A stretch of DNA of 64,000 nucleotides. It comes from Chytridium lagenaria (taxonomy: Eukaryota > Chytridiomycota > Chytridiomycetes > Chytridiales > Chytridiaceae). The notes beneath the pieces are model-generated. The model saw only the letters and a list, made by a program, of their open reading frames with translations, did no database searches and was not told the DNA's origin. The stretch is taken from positions 62,001 to 126,000 of the forward strand of contig JAHLKC010000003.1 of NCBI GenBank assembly GCA_025449115.1, read 5' to 3'. A program made the position numbers and the translations under genes. Numbering within the stretch: the first letter of the stretch is position 1; the number at the start of each line of letters is the position of its first letter. Of this stretch, positions 30,775-42,800 are shown piece after piece.

Positions 30775-33700
30775 TCAATGTTGAATATCCATCATATCTT
30801 CCTTACTCTTGGCGCGTCGCTTCCATTCATCAATCTTCGCCTTCAACTCAGTATCTTTAAGGAAAATGTACATCAGCGGCCGCAAACGGAGTATAAACTT
30901 ACTAGGTATAAGCATATCTGCAGTGAGAGGTTTCCGGTTGAACGGGTCCATCGGAGAAGAAAGCACTGTGTGATTATTGTAGACCGATCAACCGTCGTAT
31001 TTGACGTGGGCAACAAGACAGGATTTCCATTAGCGTGGCAAGAAGCGGGTCTGTATCATATTAGGTAGGTATGCAAAAGGATTATATTGGCTTACCCAAA
31101 AACTCGTCGGGGATATCACCCAGCTCCTTTCCTCTTCGCGCTCATTCTGAAGATGATGTTCTACACGTTCAACGAAAGCATCTAATGCCTGAATTTCATC
31201 CTAAAAAAAGGTGTAAGGACAATCGCAGTAATTTTCTCTACGTGGCTCTTCAAGCGGTTTTTCATCAAGATATTCTTAGCTCTTACGAAGAGGTCCTATT
31301 ATAAGAGCGCCCATCCTTTCCCACGGCTTGCACGAATTCAGACCGATGCGAGAGATGAAGGAATATATCCACAATCTCCGTCATAACTTCCTAGGGTTGA
31401 ACCGATATTCTCGGGATTTTTAACCTAAGTCAATCAGCAAAACATTAAGATTAAAAAGTTAGTACCTTAAGCTCCGTGCACCGTGGTCCAACCAAAGCGG
31501 ATAAATTGTAATCAAGCATCGCCGCAAGGCTCGACAATATACGTCGCCATAAAAGGTGCAACGATAGCTTCATCAGAAGTAAGATATTGTAGCATATGAA
31601 GGTTTCATTTCCCAATGATACATATGACTGAGCTTGACGCTCATACTGCCTAAGAGTCGCCTCCTTCTTTCCTGTTGTTGCTTTTCAAATTAACATAATT
31701 CATTACCACCTTCCCACCTTGTAAGCCCTTGCCAAACTGTAGTATTTGCCATTTCGTCCTGAATTTTGTGAATTTCCGCAAGCTTCGTCAAACTTTCATC
31801 TAGCAGGTAAGTTGTATCGTTCATAAGCAAGTTTGCAAATTTGACGAATTGAGTCTCATTCCTTGTGCTGTTAGCGAAAAAAAATAAACGTTGAGATCCA
31901 ACCTGCTCTCCTCTATCAACATGCCCGATGAATTGGATCATTCCAGAGTGACTTCATTATCTGAGAAATATTGTATCGAACGTTGAACTTGTCATAAAAC
32001 GCGGAGGATACTCCCGAATGCTCGACATCTTGATGTAACAATATTGTAAGTCACAATAATGTTGTCAGATTAAGTTTATAAGGTAAATTATGAAATTCAT
32101 ACCTATGTAATAACCAACAATAGCGCGAATAAGAAAGCGCTTCGATACTTCATTGGTCCCTAAGACCGCATCAAGACGCGGCCCAACAGACTTCCCATTT
32201 TGAGACCGATAAAGCGGGAGGGTAAGGAAGAAGAGAACTTCTACAAGTTTGTTTCGCAAGTGAGGATTCTTGACATAGGAGGACTTCCCAGTATTACAAT
32301 GCTGAACATAACGATTTCGTCGGTAGGCGCTGACTCTAACAAAATAGGCTTGGACCTTGGCAATATTAATAGACCTGCAGCAAATGTTTCTCAATACCTC
32401 AGAATAAATAGGAAAAACTCGGCAATATCGTCCACGATCCACTCCGGCAAAGTGGCAAAGCTTTCGTCAACCTTCTCGGGAAGAGGTAGAATAAATTTTC
32501 ACGGTTGCTTCCTAACGAAATCGATTTCCAAAACGGGCCATCCGGCCCACCAAATCCTTTTGTTCCCTTTGAAGCTAATCGAAGCAACCAGATAATGACA
32601 AAATTATAGAATCTTAAAGACTGATCAATCGTGTTCCTATCCATAAGATTCGCATCCATCAGAAGCTTATGCGATATAGCTAAATCTAACTGCGCTTGTA
32701 GCCTCTTCAGCATAGGGCCCCCATAAGCTGCCTGTTTGGAGTAGAAGTCCAAAGACCACTATCCCGTTCCGCCTTCAGCCTGTCAATCTCCTTACGAAGA
32801 TCAGCTATTTGGCGTGTAAAGTTCCGTAAAATCGGGTGATGCTAAGAAAGCCATAGTGGTGGGCGGAAAGGCGAGGAAGAATACGTCTGTGACAAAATTC
32901 ATAGTCTTCCCTCCCAAGTCCGTTGCCACTACGAGTTTACATCGCTCCATAAACTCAGTATCTGCACTGATCAATGTGGTGCCTTGAAGAAGGGGCAATC
33001 GAACGTTGGGAGAATTGAAGAAGCGCGGATCGATTAGATGTATCTTCGAATAATTTGGATCCATGATAGGCTCCACCAACTTTAGCATCAATTTAAAATG
33101 TTGAATATGAATCCATCTGTGGATAAAAGCGCCTTATCGACCTTAAATATCTCTTAGTATGATGACAAGAAAAAAAAGGATAGGCACCTGCATACGCCCA
33201 CGAGGATAATTAACTGCGATTGCCTTAGCTAGAAAGTTCAATACGGCTTCTCTCGCATCCGGACTTGATTTAATAATAGGCAACACTAACCATGCAATTC
33301 CGTCTTGATCAAAGTTAGATTTGAAAACATGCCATAAGCATACCTGCGCCAAACTTATCAGGTCCCTAAGAGATGCCATTGAGCTCTTCACATCACCAAG
33401 ATTTCGAGCGCCGATAGACACGCCCTCGTGCTCTGGCCCGTCATCCGCCTCCGAAAATGGATCGGAGCTGGAGAAGTATGTTTCTGCGATTTTGCCTTGA
33501 CTGTCCGAAAGGCAAGCAGGTCGCGAAAAAAATGGACCTAAGACTGAAAAGTCCTCAATGCTCTTCGCAGTGACAACCGAGGCATCCAGACATTTTGGAT
33601 ATCACAAAGTTGACGATTTCCTTATAACTAAGCAATAAACCTAAAGTCTATTACTGTTAAATTAGAAACATCTGACCGCATACCCGCATGGGCACCCGGA

Positions 33701-34819
33701 AATCTGTGACGATATTTCTCTTTAAGGCTTCGTCCCTAATCTCGATAAGAATCGGCCCTAATATCTACAATAAAAGGCATCGTAAATATCCCATTGTATA
33801 TGAAGGAGAGACAATAAACTAACCTCATCCAAACCGTCTCCGGCGAAACGCTGCACAAACTCATCTAAGAAAGCTTTTGGTAGATCCTCTTCCGCCATCA
33901 AAGGATCCTGGAGAAGTTTCTTGGCAATAATACGAGGTCCGAGCTGTAAAGCACTATTCCTGGTCAGTCTTAGTAATCATTAAAACTCACAAATCAGATT
34001 GTGGAAAGCTTTCCGCTAGCCTGGAGTGACAACTAGTCCGCTGTAACTAATAACCAACTCCCGACAAGAATCCAGTACGATGCTTCTTCGGCCGATTCCT
34101 TCTTGTGCGCGATCCTTATCAGGTCCTGATGCTTTCACAAGAATATCCGCGAACATTTGGCGACAATACGTTGTTTTTTCCAGCATGATAAAAGATAGTG
34201 AAAGAGAGTGTCTTCTCATCTATCGAAGTAGCTTCAATCGAAAGCCTGCTGGTCAAAACAAGATCGAGCATTGCGGAGGAAAACTTCAACGCACGGTATC
34301 TGCTGTGAGATCTTGAACAACACTAGAAAGGAATGTGTAGCCCTTGGCTCTCGCCACAGCCTCCTAAGAAGTCGTAAGTTTGTGCCGTGGGTACCAATCC
34401 CTTACATCCAAACACACTGAAAAGATGAAACTCAGCTCTGATGCTCCCAATCGTCGTCTGTAACATTTAAAAATTGGGAAACAGCCCTGTTTTGCGGCTC
34501 GGGGAGGGGCTGGTCGCCACGACGCCCTCCTACCGAGAGTTAGATTTAAACAATGGATGATTGACCACGTACCATGGCATCCTCAAGGTTACTGACGTTT
34601 TGTGGTTGGAGCCGACAGTAGGCCCTTTGTTTGAAGTCTTAGGTGGCTCAGGCGAGGTTTCGCCTGCATTTACGAGTGAGGTCGAATTAGATGTCCCGAT
34701 TTTGGCGAGTCTCTTGGCCCGTATCTAAGGCATGTATGTCTTTAATCAGACCGTTTGCGTGGAAAGGTACTCACGGCATCTGGACTGAGGCCAGATAAAT
34801 CGCTTTCATCACCATTCAT
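30775..34819 (-). CDS. UFD2: Ubiquitin conjugation factor E4 (UFD2), U-box
   Basis: E4 ubiquitin-chain elongation factor working with CDC48. Start Met 34819 (MNGDESDLSGLSPDA, then after an intron RAKRLAKIGTSNSTSLVN). The core is spread over several exons and frames: MDPNYSKIHLIDPRFFNSPN near 33060, DLGGKTMNFVTDVFFLAFPP, NTIDQSLRFYNFVIIWLLRL near 32600, and the hallmark FVKFANLLMNDTTYLLDESL near 31800-31860 followed by KLAEIHKIQDEM. The C-terminal U-box reads GDIPDEFL, DPLLATLMENPVLLPTSNTT then VDRSTI, and DPFNRKPLTADMLIP, ending ELKAKIDEWKRRAKSKED near 30800. About ten introns and several single-base shifts. The usual family length (about 1000 residues) fits the 4-kb span. Starts 50-100 bp from the divergent RCC1-like gene. 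Confidence 0.87.
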
Positions 34820-34866
34820 GGTTCAATGCAAAATTCACTGAAAGCCAAAATGTCATGACTTCAGAA

Positions 34867-36274
34867 TGTTTGTCTCAGTGTCCGCCTTTCAAGGCATTTG
34901 TCAACAACAGCAGCCATGCAAGTAGAGTTCTTGCATGGGTAGTAGCGATGAGGGCAAACTAGGAGTTGGGACATTGCTCAAGCGTGCTGATGCTCCCGTA
35001 GTTGTTGAAGGACTTTCTAATTTAAGAGGTACGTTATTATATGGACGAACCGCTAAATTCTCTCTCTCCTAGTTCGATCTCTTGCATGCGGTTATGGAGT
35101 GACAAATCGTTGTAAAATAACTTTGAACCAGATCCAGCATTCTGCAGCTGTAGTGAAATCCCCAGACACTTCAAAAGGCTTCTTTACGGATGGGGATCAA
35201 TTTCTTTGGGCAAGCAGGTCAAGTTGCGGAACAGAAGAACATGCAGTTTTCAATGTTTACTTCTGAAGATGAAGACATTGATATGATTGATACTCCATCG
35301 CGGATGGATTTTGGCTTAAACGAAGAACAAGCTTTGAATTTGGATATCGTTGAGTTGCATGCGGTCATTTCATTCCTCAGCATTGACCTCAAATGGTGAC
35401 GTGTGGACATGGGGAGGTGGATTGCTAGGTCTTGCCACATAATTTATAGAGCCTGACATTATTTTAGGACATGGAGTTGAGCTATATGATTCCAGCCCGA
35501 AGAAGGTTGAATTCTTTTCACAAATTGAACGAAAAGTCGTTGGAATCCTCGCAAATAGTTCATTGACGGTGGCCATTGCAAGGCCAATGGATCAGGGCGA
35601 TAAGAGGGACATCCGTACTGAAATCTTCTTGTGGGGATACCTAGCGAAAGATTCTGAAACATTTGTCAAATTCCTGGATCCGGTCCTTGTCGCCGATGCT
35701 CTGAAACTTCAAGGTCATATCCATGTTTCGCTGGATAAAAATGCGTTGCTTTTAGCTTCAAACCTTGAATCCGGAGAAGGGGCGGTCATTAATGTTTACG
35801 GATATCCAGAAAGCGAGGTTCATATTCCCGGCTCTCCGCTTTTCAAGGAATGCAAGGCGATAAATGGACTTTTCCAAGATCCTGCAATTGTGCAGATTGC
35901 GGTTAATCTGAAAGCCGATGTTATCAGTAAAATCCTCCTGCTGGATCCATCACATCTTCCAAACATTAATGTGATGGGTTTAATATCAAGCTGTAAGTAA
36001 TTGGATTTCAACCATTCAGCTTACGTTGTATTTAGTGGATGGAAAGGTTTATGCTTTTGACAGTGATGGGCAGCTTACTGTAATGTCTGCAAATGTTAAG
36101 GACATATACGTACAAAGGGATCAAATTACAGTACTTGATGGTGCCGGCGGAGTGGTATCTTGCCCCATTGACACCTTTTTCAAAAGCAAAGACTCTCTGT
36201 CTCATGGTAAACAATGGGTGAAAGATGCTTTAAAGCTCGTTGGTGGATGGGATCACTTCATGTGTGCCGCCTGA
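34867..36274 (+). CDS. RCC1-like beta-propeller protein
   Basis: RCC1-repeat protein of unknown partner; the class includes Ran GEFs and mitochondrial RCC1L. First repeat: RVLAWGSSDEGKLGVGTLLK (one G missing at about 34940) then VVVEGLSNLR, intron about 35029-35073, then VRSLACGYGVTN. Later blades: FLWASRSSCGTEEHAV near 35205-35245, VELHAVISSSALTSNGDVW then TWGGGLLG near 35350-35425, and WGYLAKDSETF near 35632. The last exon ends VKDALKLVGGWDHFMCAA, the closing RCC1 motif. Introns are near 35424-35466 and 35993-36034. At least three single-base shifts. The start is uncertain: a Met at 34867 is in another frame and would need a shift before 34935. The stop is 26 bp before the next ATG. Confidence 0.7.
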
Positions 36275-36299
36275 AATAAAAATTAGACCTAATACTAGC

Positions 36300-37148
36300 A
36301 TGAGTACCCTCACCTACGACCGAATCCTTCTATTTGGAGATTCACTCACACAAGTGGGGATTCTTCCTTACGATCTACTAACCGCAACTATAGCAAGGCT
36401 TTGATCCAGATCTAAGAGGATGGGGTGCATTCCTTGCTAACCAGTACATGAGGAAGGTTGAAGTTTGCAATCGCGGTTTCTCAGGTTGGTTTTATGGGAA
36501 ATAGTGGCCTAAGATGTTAAGGATACACTACGAAATGGTGCAGAGCTTTGCTTCCTGCTGTTTTCCGAGACTTCAAGACTTCTTCCACTCATACTCGTCT
36601 TATGACTATATGGCTTGGTGCCAACGACGCTGTTGATGCGACTGCAAACCCACAACAGGCGGTTACTCTCGAAAGTTACAAGCAGAACTTGACTGCAATG
36701 ATCAAACAGCAAAATCGTTTGCGCCTGATGTAAGGGTTCTGGTATTAACACCACCTCCAGTGGATGAGGAGAAATGGGGCGAGCACTGCAAGCAGTCCGA
36801 CCGCAAGCCTGACAGGACTCTGGAGCGGACAGGGCTTTACCGAGACGCATGCGTAGAGGTTGCAAAGGAAGCACGTTCCAAATGGCCTGACGATATACGA
36901 TATGTGGACACTTTTAAGGCTGGGCATTGCAGAGGGTATGCCAAAGGACGAGATAAATGCTATCCTTCGAAATATATGACGGATGGCCTTCACTTTAACT
37001 CTAGGGAAACGCTATTGTTGGCCAATTTGTCCTCGACGCCATAAAACAGTCTTGGCCAGATCTCGCCCCAGAGAATCTCAAGCCCGTTACTCCATGGCAT
37101 CGCGATATCACCGACGACATTGTGTTCTACAACCAATTTCCTGAATAA
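36300..37148 (+). CDS. IAH1: GDSL/SGNH esterase, isoamyl acetate hydrolase-like
   Basis: SGNH-fold lipase/esterase close to yeast IAH1, which hydrolyses acetate esters. MSTLTYDRILLFGDSLTQ carries block I (catalytic Ser). Intron 36352-36393 has a CTACTAAC branch site and an atypical GTGGGG donor; then QGFDPDLRGWGAFLANQYM and NRGFSGYTTKW (block II; intron 36485-36521 inside it), RLMTIWLGANDAVD (block III, oxyanion Asn), DVRVLVLTPPPVDEEKW and block V DGLHFNSRGN with the catalytic Asp/His. One base is missing near 36712 (KQ..FAPDVRVL) and one near 37005. The C-terminus ends DDIVFYNQFPE at 37148. About 250 residues, standard for the family. Confidence 0.9.
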
Positions 37149-37347
37149 AGCGATAGTGGCAGTGTCTGCGACACAACCTCAGTGTCTTGCGACACACAAC
37201 TTCACCGAACTCGAAACATCTTGCAGATCACGTGTATTTTGCCTCATTCATCTCGATGGGGACCCACAAGAGTCGCCTCGATTAGATGATCGGCCCCAAG
37301 GAATCCGCGTGGTCTCAAACTTCCGTCAGCGAACAGGGACCGGGAGC

Positions 37348-39765
37348 ATGTCACCGACATCTCTCAAGCCAGGACCTTTTTCTAGGGAAGCTCCGCTGGC
37401 TTCCATTAGACGAAGAACAGATTCATCACAGCGTTCATTTTGCCCATCGCGGACAAAGATACTCATCTTTGCAGTCGTTTTGGGTGCATTTGCACTTGGA
37501 CTTTACGTCTCTGGATTGATCCATTTAATAATTGATGTGGGCCAAATCGCAAAAACGGGATCAAATCACAGTGTTCATGCACCACAAGCCTCACAGGATG
37601 AAATTGCAAGGGCCGTAAAGCTTGTTGAGGACGATTGGCGTCACAAGTACAAATGGTGAGAAAGATGCAAACTTCAAATCATCAAACGCTCACTATCTAC
37701 CAGAACTCCTTGCCAAGTTAAATAGCAAGGATGAATTGCATGCAAATCATGAGGTTAAGAAAAACCCTCAAGATGCCCGAGATATAGAAAAGGTAAATGC
37801 AGTGACCTCTCGAGAGGATGATGGCAATCAGAATCAGCACCAGGAGTCGTCAAAGAAAAAGCAGTCTGAGCAAATGTTAAAGCAATCGGAGCTATCGGGA
37901 ACCAGTGGCAAAAAGGAACAAGATGACGAACCTGACGAAGAAAGGAAAACACCTATCCAAGTCTTTCCAACTTTACCAAGCTCCTCAATTTGGTGTGAAG
38001 GGAACTCCATCCAGACACGGTATTTCTTTCCGTATGGCTTCAACTGACATCATCAGAACATGCAAATTTAGAAATCTCTGTTATAATCCTGAGAAGCAGC
38101 GATGGTTCGTTTTGAAAACGAGCTCGTCAACTTTCGAGAATGTCCCAGTAAACCATCAACGAACGGGCCTACTTGAAGCTGGAACAGTCGCGGGACATCC
38201 ATGGGTTCGCTTTCATCTTGACGAGGTGTCCCCTTTTAATAGTGTCGTTCAAAACCTGAATGTACGCTATGAAACGGATCTTTACTTTATGACAAAGAGA
38301 TTGCACCCTCAAAATATTATGCATAATTTGCATGATGACACGATACCTTTGTTTCACTGGATAAAGCACTTTGTCGGTAAAGGAGACTATGATTTCCGGA
38401 TGCCGTTCTCCCTTAACACGCACCGACTCTTATTCATTGACCCGTACGAGAGTTCAGAGTCTACTCGCCCTTTTCAATACCTCACCAACCATCCTCTCCG
38501 CATGATCGAATATCTCGAGTCAGATAAATCGGTCACAACTTGCTTCCGCGACGCTATCGTCGGAAGCAGTAAGCTGACAACATGGTATCAATACGGCTTT
38601 GAAGAACCCCAGGGCCGCTCAAAGACAAAAAGCCAAACGGGCTTCACATTCGAGAGGTCTCGGAGTGGTTCGTGCGAAGGATCGGGTCCCACTAGGTGAA
38701 GATGAGCTTCCGGAGCAGTACATTGGACGCTCACCGGAGTGGGAGGCGGAGTTCGATAAGAAGCACCCAGAGACTGACGAAAGATCTATTGATTTTGTGG
38801 AAACAGATCTTATTATCATCATGGCTCGCAGGCGAAATCGGTTGATGCTAAATGAGGAGGACTTGCGAATGCATCTCGAGAAAACATTTAAGCTTCAAGC
38901 GATTTTTGTCAGAAATGAGGATCATACCTTTGAAGAACAGATTAAACTCATGCGCCGTGCAAGAGTTGTTCTTGCCATGCATGGAAGTATCCTTATCATG
39001 GGAATGTTCTGCAGACGTGGAACCGTCATGATAGAAATGTTCCCGTATGCAGTCCCCAGTGACAACTACACCCCTTATAAGACGATGTGTCAGCTTCCTG
39101 GGATGGCCTTAATTTATCGTGCATGGGAGGTTAGTTTGGATACTCGTTTTCTTCAAGTGTTTTCTCTTTATTCTGAAGTCTTCAACAAATATTTTCACGT
39201 TGTAGAACAAACACCCCAACACCTCAATAACTCATGACGACGAAGATGCAATGCTTGGTGGAATAAATCATCTCCCTGCAGACGAACAAGAGATATCAGA
39301 AGTTCCAATACCGTCCCGACCCACTTATGCTGTACAAGCCCTTACTGGCTTTATCGGATATACCAAGACACCATCATTCACATAGAAGAAGTCACAAATC
39401 TCATCAAGGACGCCCTCAAAGAATCTCGCGCCATGCTCAGATTGATCCGCAAGAAGAATTGGGAGGAACTCAACCTTCTGCCACCCGCAATTGGCATTGC
39501 GGATATCGCCTGTTTATCTGGAGAGCAAAGGAAACCTGGGACATTATGGGCAGGCTGGGAGCTTCCTTGGACCGGAGCAAAGGCCGATAAATGGGTGGTA
39601 AAAGTTATTGATACGGAAAGGAAGACGGAAGATCACTACTTTACGGAGCAACCAGCAATTTATTTGCCTGGCTTTGAACCGGGATCTGAGATAAGCTTTG
39701 CAGTAAAAGCTGTCATTGGGGATGTTGAGCAAGAGTTTGGAAGTATTGCGTTTTGTATTGTTTAA
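37348..39765 (+). CDS. GT61-family glycosyltransferase, POMGNT2-like
   Basis: Type II Golgi/ER membrane glycosyltransferase. Met 37348 begins a cytoplasmic tail (MSPTSLKPGPFSREAPLASI), one transmembrane anchor (KILIFAVVLGAFALGLYVSG) and a long charged stem (37660-37960). The catalytic region has the GT61 pattern: CKFRNLCYNPEKQRWFVL, HLDEVSPFNSVVQNL, IPLFHWIKHFVG, VREVSEWFVRRIG, ARVVLAMHGSILIMGMF and VMIEMFPYAVPSDNYTPYKT then LPGMALIYRAWE. The FPYAV...YTPYKT phrase, the later YRIYQDT and a C-terminal fibronectin-III-like domain (TLWAGWELPWTGAKADKWVV) match metazoan POMGNT2, which adds GlcNAc to O-mannose. An intron lies near 39130-39205; frame changes occur near 37660, 37980, 38620, 38690 and 39340. 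The acceptor in a fungus is unknown. Confidence 0.78.
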
Positions 39766-39811
39766 AAATAGAGTTGTTGGAATAATATATGGTTAAAAAA
39801 AATGGCAAGGG

Positions 39812-42800
39812 TTAAGCAAGTCCGCGTTTTTTCATTTCCAAGTGCAAATCTTTGAGGTAGTTCTAAAGGCATGCAAGAAGTAAAAATTACAACAACATAT
39901 ACAGAAGGAAAATACACTTACCTCGGCAAAACTACTGAAATAGTATTCATGGTCACTGTTATGTTCTGATACGAAGTTGTGAGCCTGTATAGTTTCAAAT
40001 GCAACTGTTAAATCATGACTCTCACGTAAATCACTTACGAGTTCGTGGCATAAAGTCATAAACCAAAAATAATATGTTTCTGCATCATCATCTTGTCCCT
40101 GATGAAAGTGGAGTCCAAATAATACCGCAGATTGAAAAACAAAGTCCGTCCTCGATTAAACGCGACTGTTTTTCCAGCTTTATCGAAGTAAATGTTTACA
40201 GCTGCAGGTTGGAGTTTAAACACATGCGCTAAAGCCTTTAAAACAATAGCGAATTTCTGGAGCCCCTCAGTGTTAGCAAGAACAGCCTCCCCTTCCTCCC
40301 CTGCCGTCCTATCAAGATATAATGGGAGTTCATCGACGGTTCCTCGAAGAATAAGATCGTTCTCAGCGATGACTCTGCAGGCTGAACTTGTGTAACTAGC
40401 GGGAGGAGGTTTCGGTTCGAAAGGAATAGAACCTTTAACTGTAGACTCTCGTGACTCTTTCACTGCCGAGACTCCCATAGCGAGTTGTTCCTTTAATCTC
40501 TCAGTTGTCTGTGGAGTAATTTCAGCGGGCTCCGATGAGTTGCCTATTGAAGGGCCAGCGTTAATCGTGTTACTGCCTTGATTGGAAGAACGGTTTGGAG
40601 ACCATAAATCAGGTAACCAGGTGTTTCTAACGTTGTCGGCGAGTCCCTTTAACGTGGAGAAAACATCGTCGTCGCTTTTCGAACTCTTCTTCGGCACAAC
40701 CCCGGCTCAGGCCAGCCGCCAGGTGGAGAGGCGACTACTTTTTTTTCAAGATTCTTTGGAGGAGCAGAGGGACCAACTAGTGTTTTCTCTTCCCTCGGGT
40801 ACTTTTCATCTAGTAGCCGGTTTGAAATCAAATCTAATGCTCCGTTCTTGTCTCCGTATTCTTTTAATAAGCGTCGCAAATACTCGCGGCTAATATCGGG
40901 AAAGAGGGTCATAGATTGGTCTCAAGAGGAGACGAGGCTGGAGACGACATAGATGGAGGGTTGACTTCGAGCTGCTGCGCGGAAGTGGACGGTGAGCTTT
41001 TGGCGGATGCGGCAGCTGTGACGGCTGCAGCTCGAATTGTGGCTTCCTTCAATTTACTTTCTTGTAAATTCAGAATACGATCAACGGAAACCCTTTCGCT
41101 TCAAGTTTGTCAACGATGTGGAAAGAGGGTGGATAGCAATAAGGAGTCGTTCAGCCTGGGCTTTTTAAAAACAATCTTGCCAATTTCCTGCGAACAGGTC
41201 AATACGCTAAGCAACAATAAAAAACTCACTGAGCAATGTCAAGTAATCCACATCTGATTCTTGGGTAGTGATGAAAAGGTAATACTGCGTTTTCGTTTCT
41301 TATCCATATGAAGGCAACACGAGTTCTCTGCCTTTTAATTCCCAAAAATGTTCGCTCAATCCACACACGCGGACCTCTTGTACAAGCATCGACTTTAAAA
41401 TCTTTTCGCATTTGGAGCAATGTCTTTCATCGTCCGAGTTTGAATTCCGTCAGAAGAAGAGCCCTCTCATGTATTAATTCTTGAAGTTCACGAGCCTTCA
41501 GCGTGATTTTCGGTTGACCCTCAATCCGTGTTTGTGACGGTAATTTGACTTGCAAGCCACTGAGAGCCAAGACCCAAGTACATTTGCCTCCAAAATTATC
41601 TCCATAGGTGCCTACGTAAAGAATAAATTACTACAATGTATACAAATCAGTTTTTTTAAGCTAAAATAGAAATTGGAAAAGACAATAACCCTAATGGCGT
41701 GAAAAGCTGGTTTACGACCGGATCGTCAATTATAAATATATCCTGAGCTCGGGCTAATTGACACTGTAAATCGCCCGTGTTATCCTTTTCCGACTGGTTT
41801 TTCTCACGCTTATCCACCTCAAGAACCTTTGAGTGCGATGAGGAAAGGTGACTCTTTCATCAGTCGGTGAAGATTTGAATTTTGCCGAAGCTCTTCATAA
41901 TTAGTTGCAACGGTACGAAGCAAATTGAGATATTTATCGTATCCAAACGCTCGAGGAATGAGAGTGGGGATTGAACGAGCTCAAAAGTGACTTCAGCTAT
42001 CGACGGTTCGTCTTTGACTCCACAAGCCCGGAGAAAAGCGTTACTCGTATCGCCAAAATCTGAAATTATTAAAAAGGGGGACGGGGATATAATAAGGCGA
42101 ACATACCAATGTACGTGAAAAAGTCGCCATAGCGGGAAATTGGGAAGATCCAATATACACTCTTGTAGGTTCCGCCCAAGTTTCATCAGAAGATCCATCT
42201 TTCTTCTTCCCTCTCTCGACGGGAACAAATTTCATTGTGTGTAATTTTCGCCAGTCAGCAGATGTGAAATCTAATAAACGAATTAACATCACATCATTTT
42301 TTTTAAAATAAAGTAATTTACCTTGCTGGCGCCCAGATAAGTAGGAGAAAGTATCACGCGCGTTAGATTGTGTCGGAAGTGCATTGGCTAAAGCAATAAC
42401 AAGAGCTGAACCAGACGGATGAGGCATAACTCCCAACATTTCGGCATGCTGCCTCAAATCAGCACTTAAAATCGGGAACTTCAGATAGAAGAACTAAGAG
42501 TCGTCAGAAAAGCCTGCACCTTGCAATTACCTAGGGTCCGCATATATATCAATAGGTCGAAATAATTTTTCTTCATAGTTTGAAGACGGAAGATATGGGA
42601 TTTGGACTTTAGACGGAGCGTAAGTTTTGGAGTATGTCTCCTTATAATTATCCACAAAGTATTTGAAAAACATTTCACGTCGAGAGCCAGTGAATTTTGC
42701 GCAGAAGTCGACAAGATGATCAATTGGTATCGTTGATTTCAAACCAAGAAAAAATAAGAACTTGGCTATCAATTATTAGAAAACAAGAATATATATTTTC

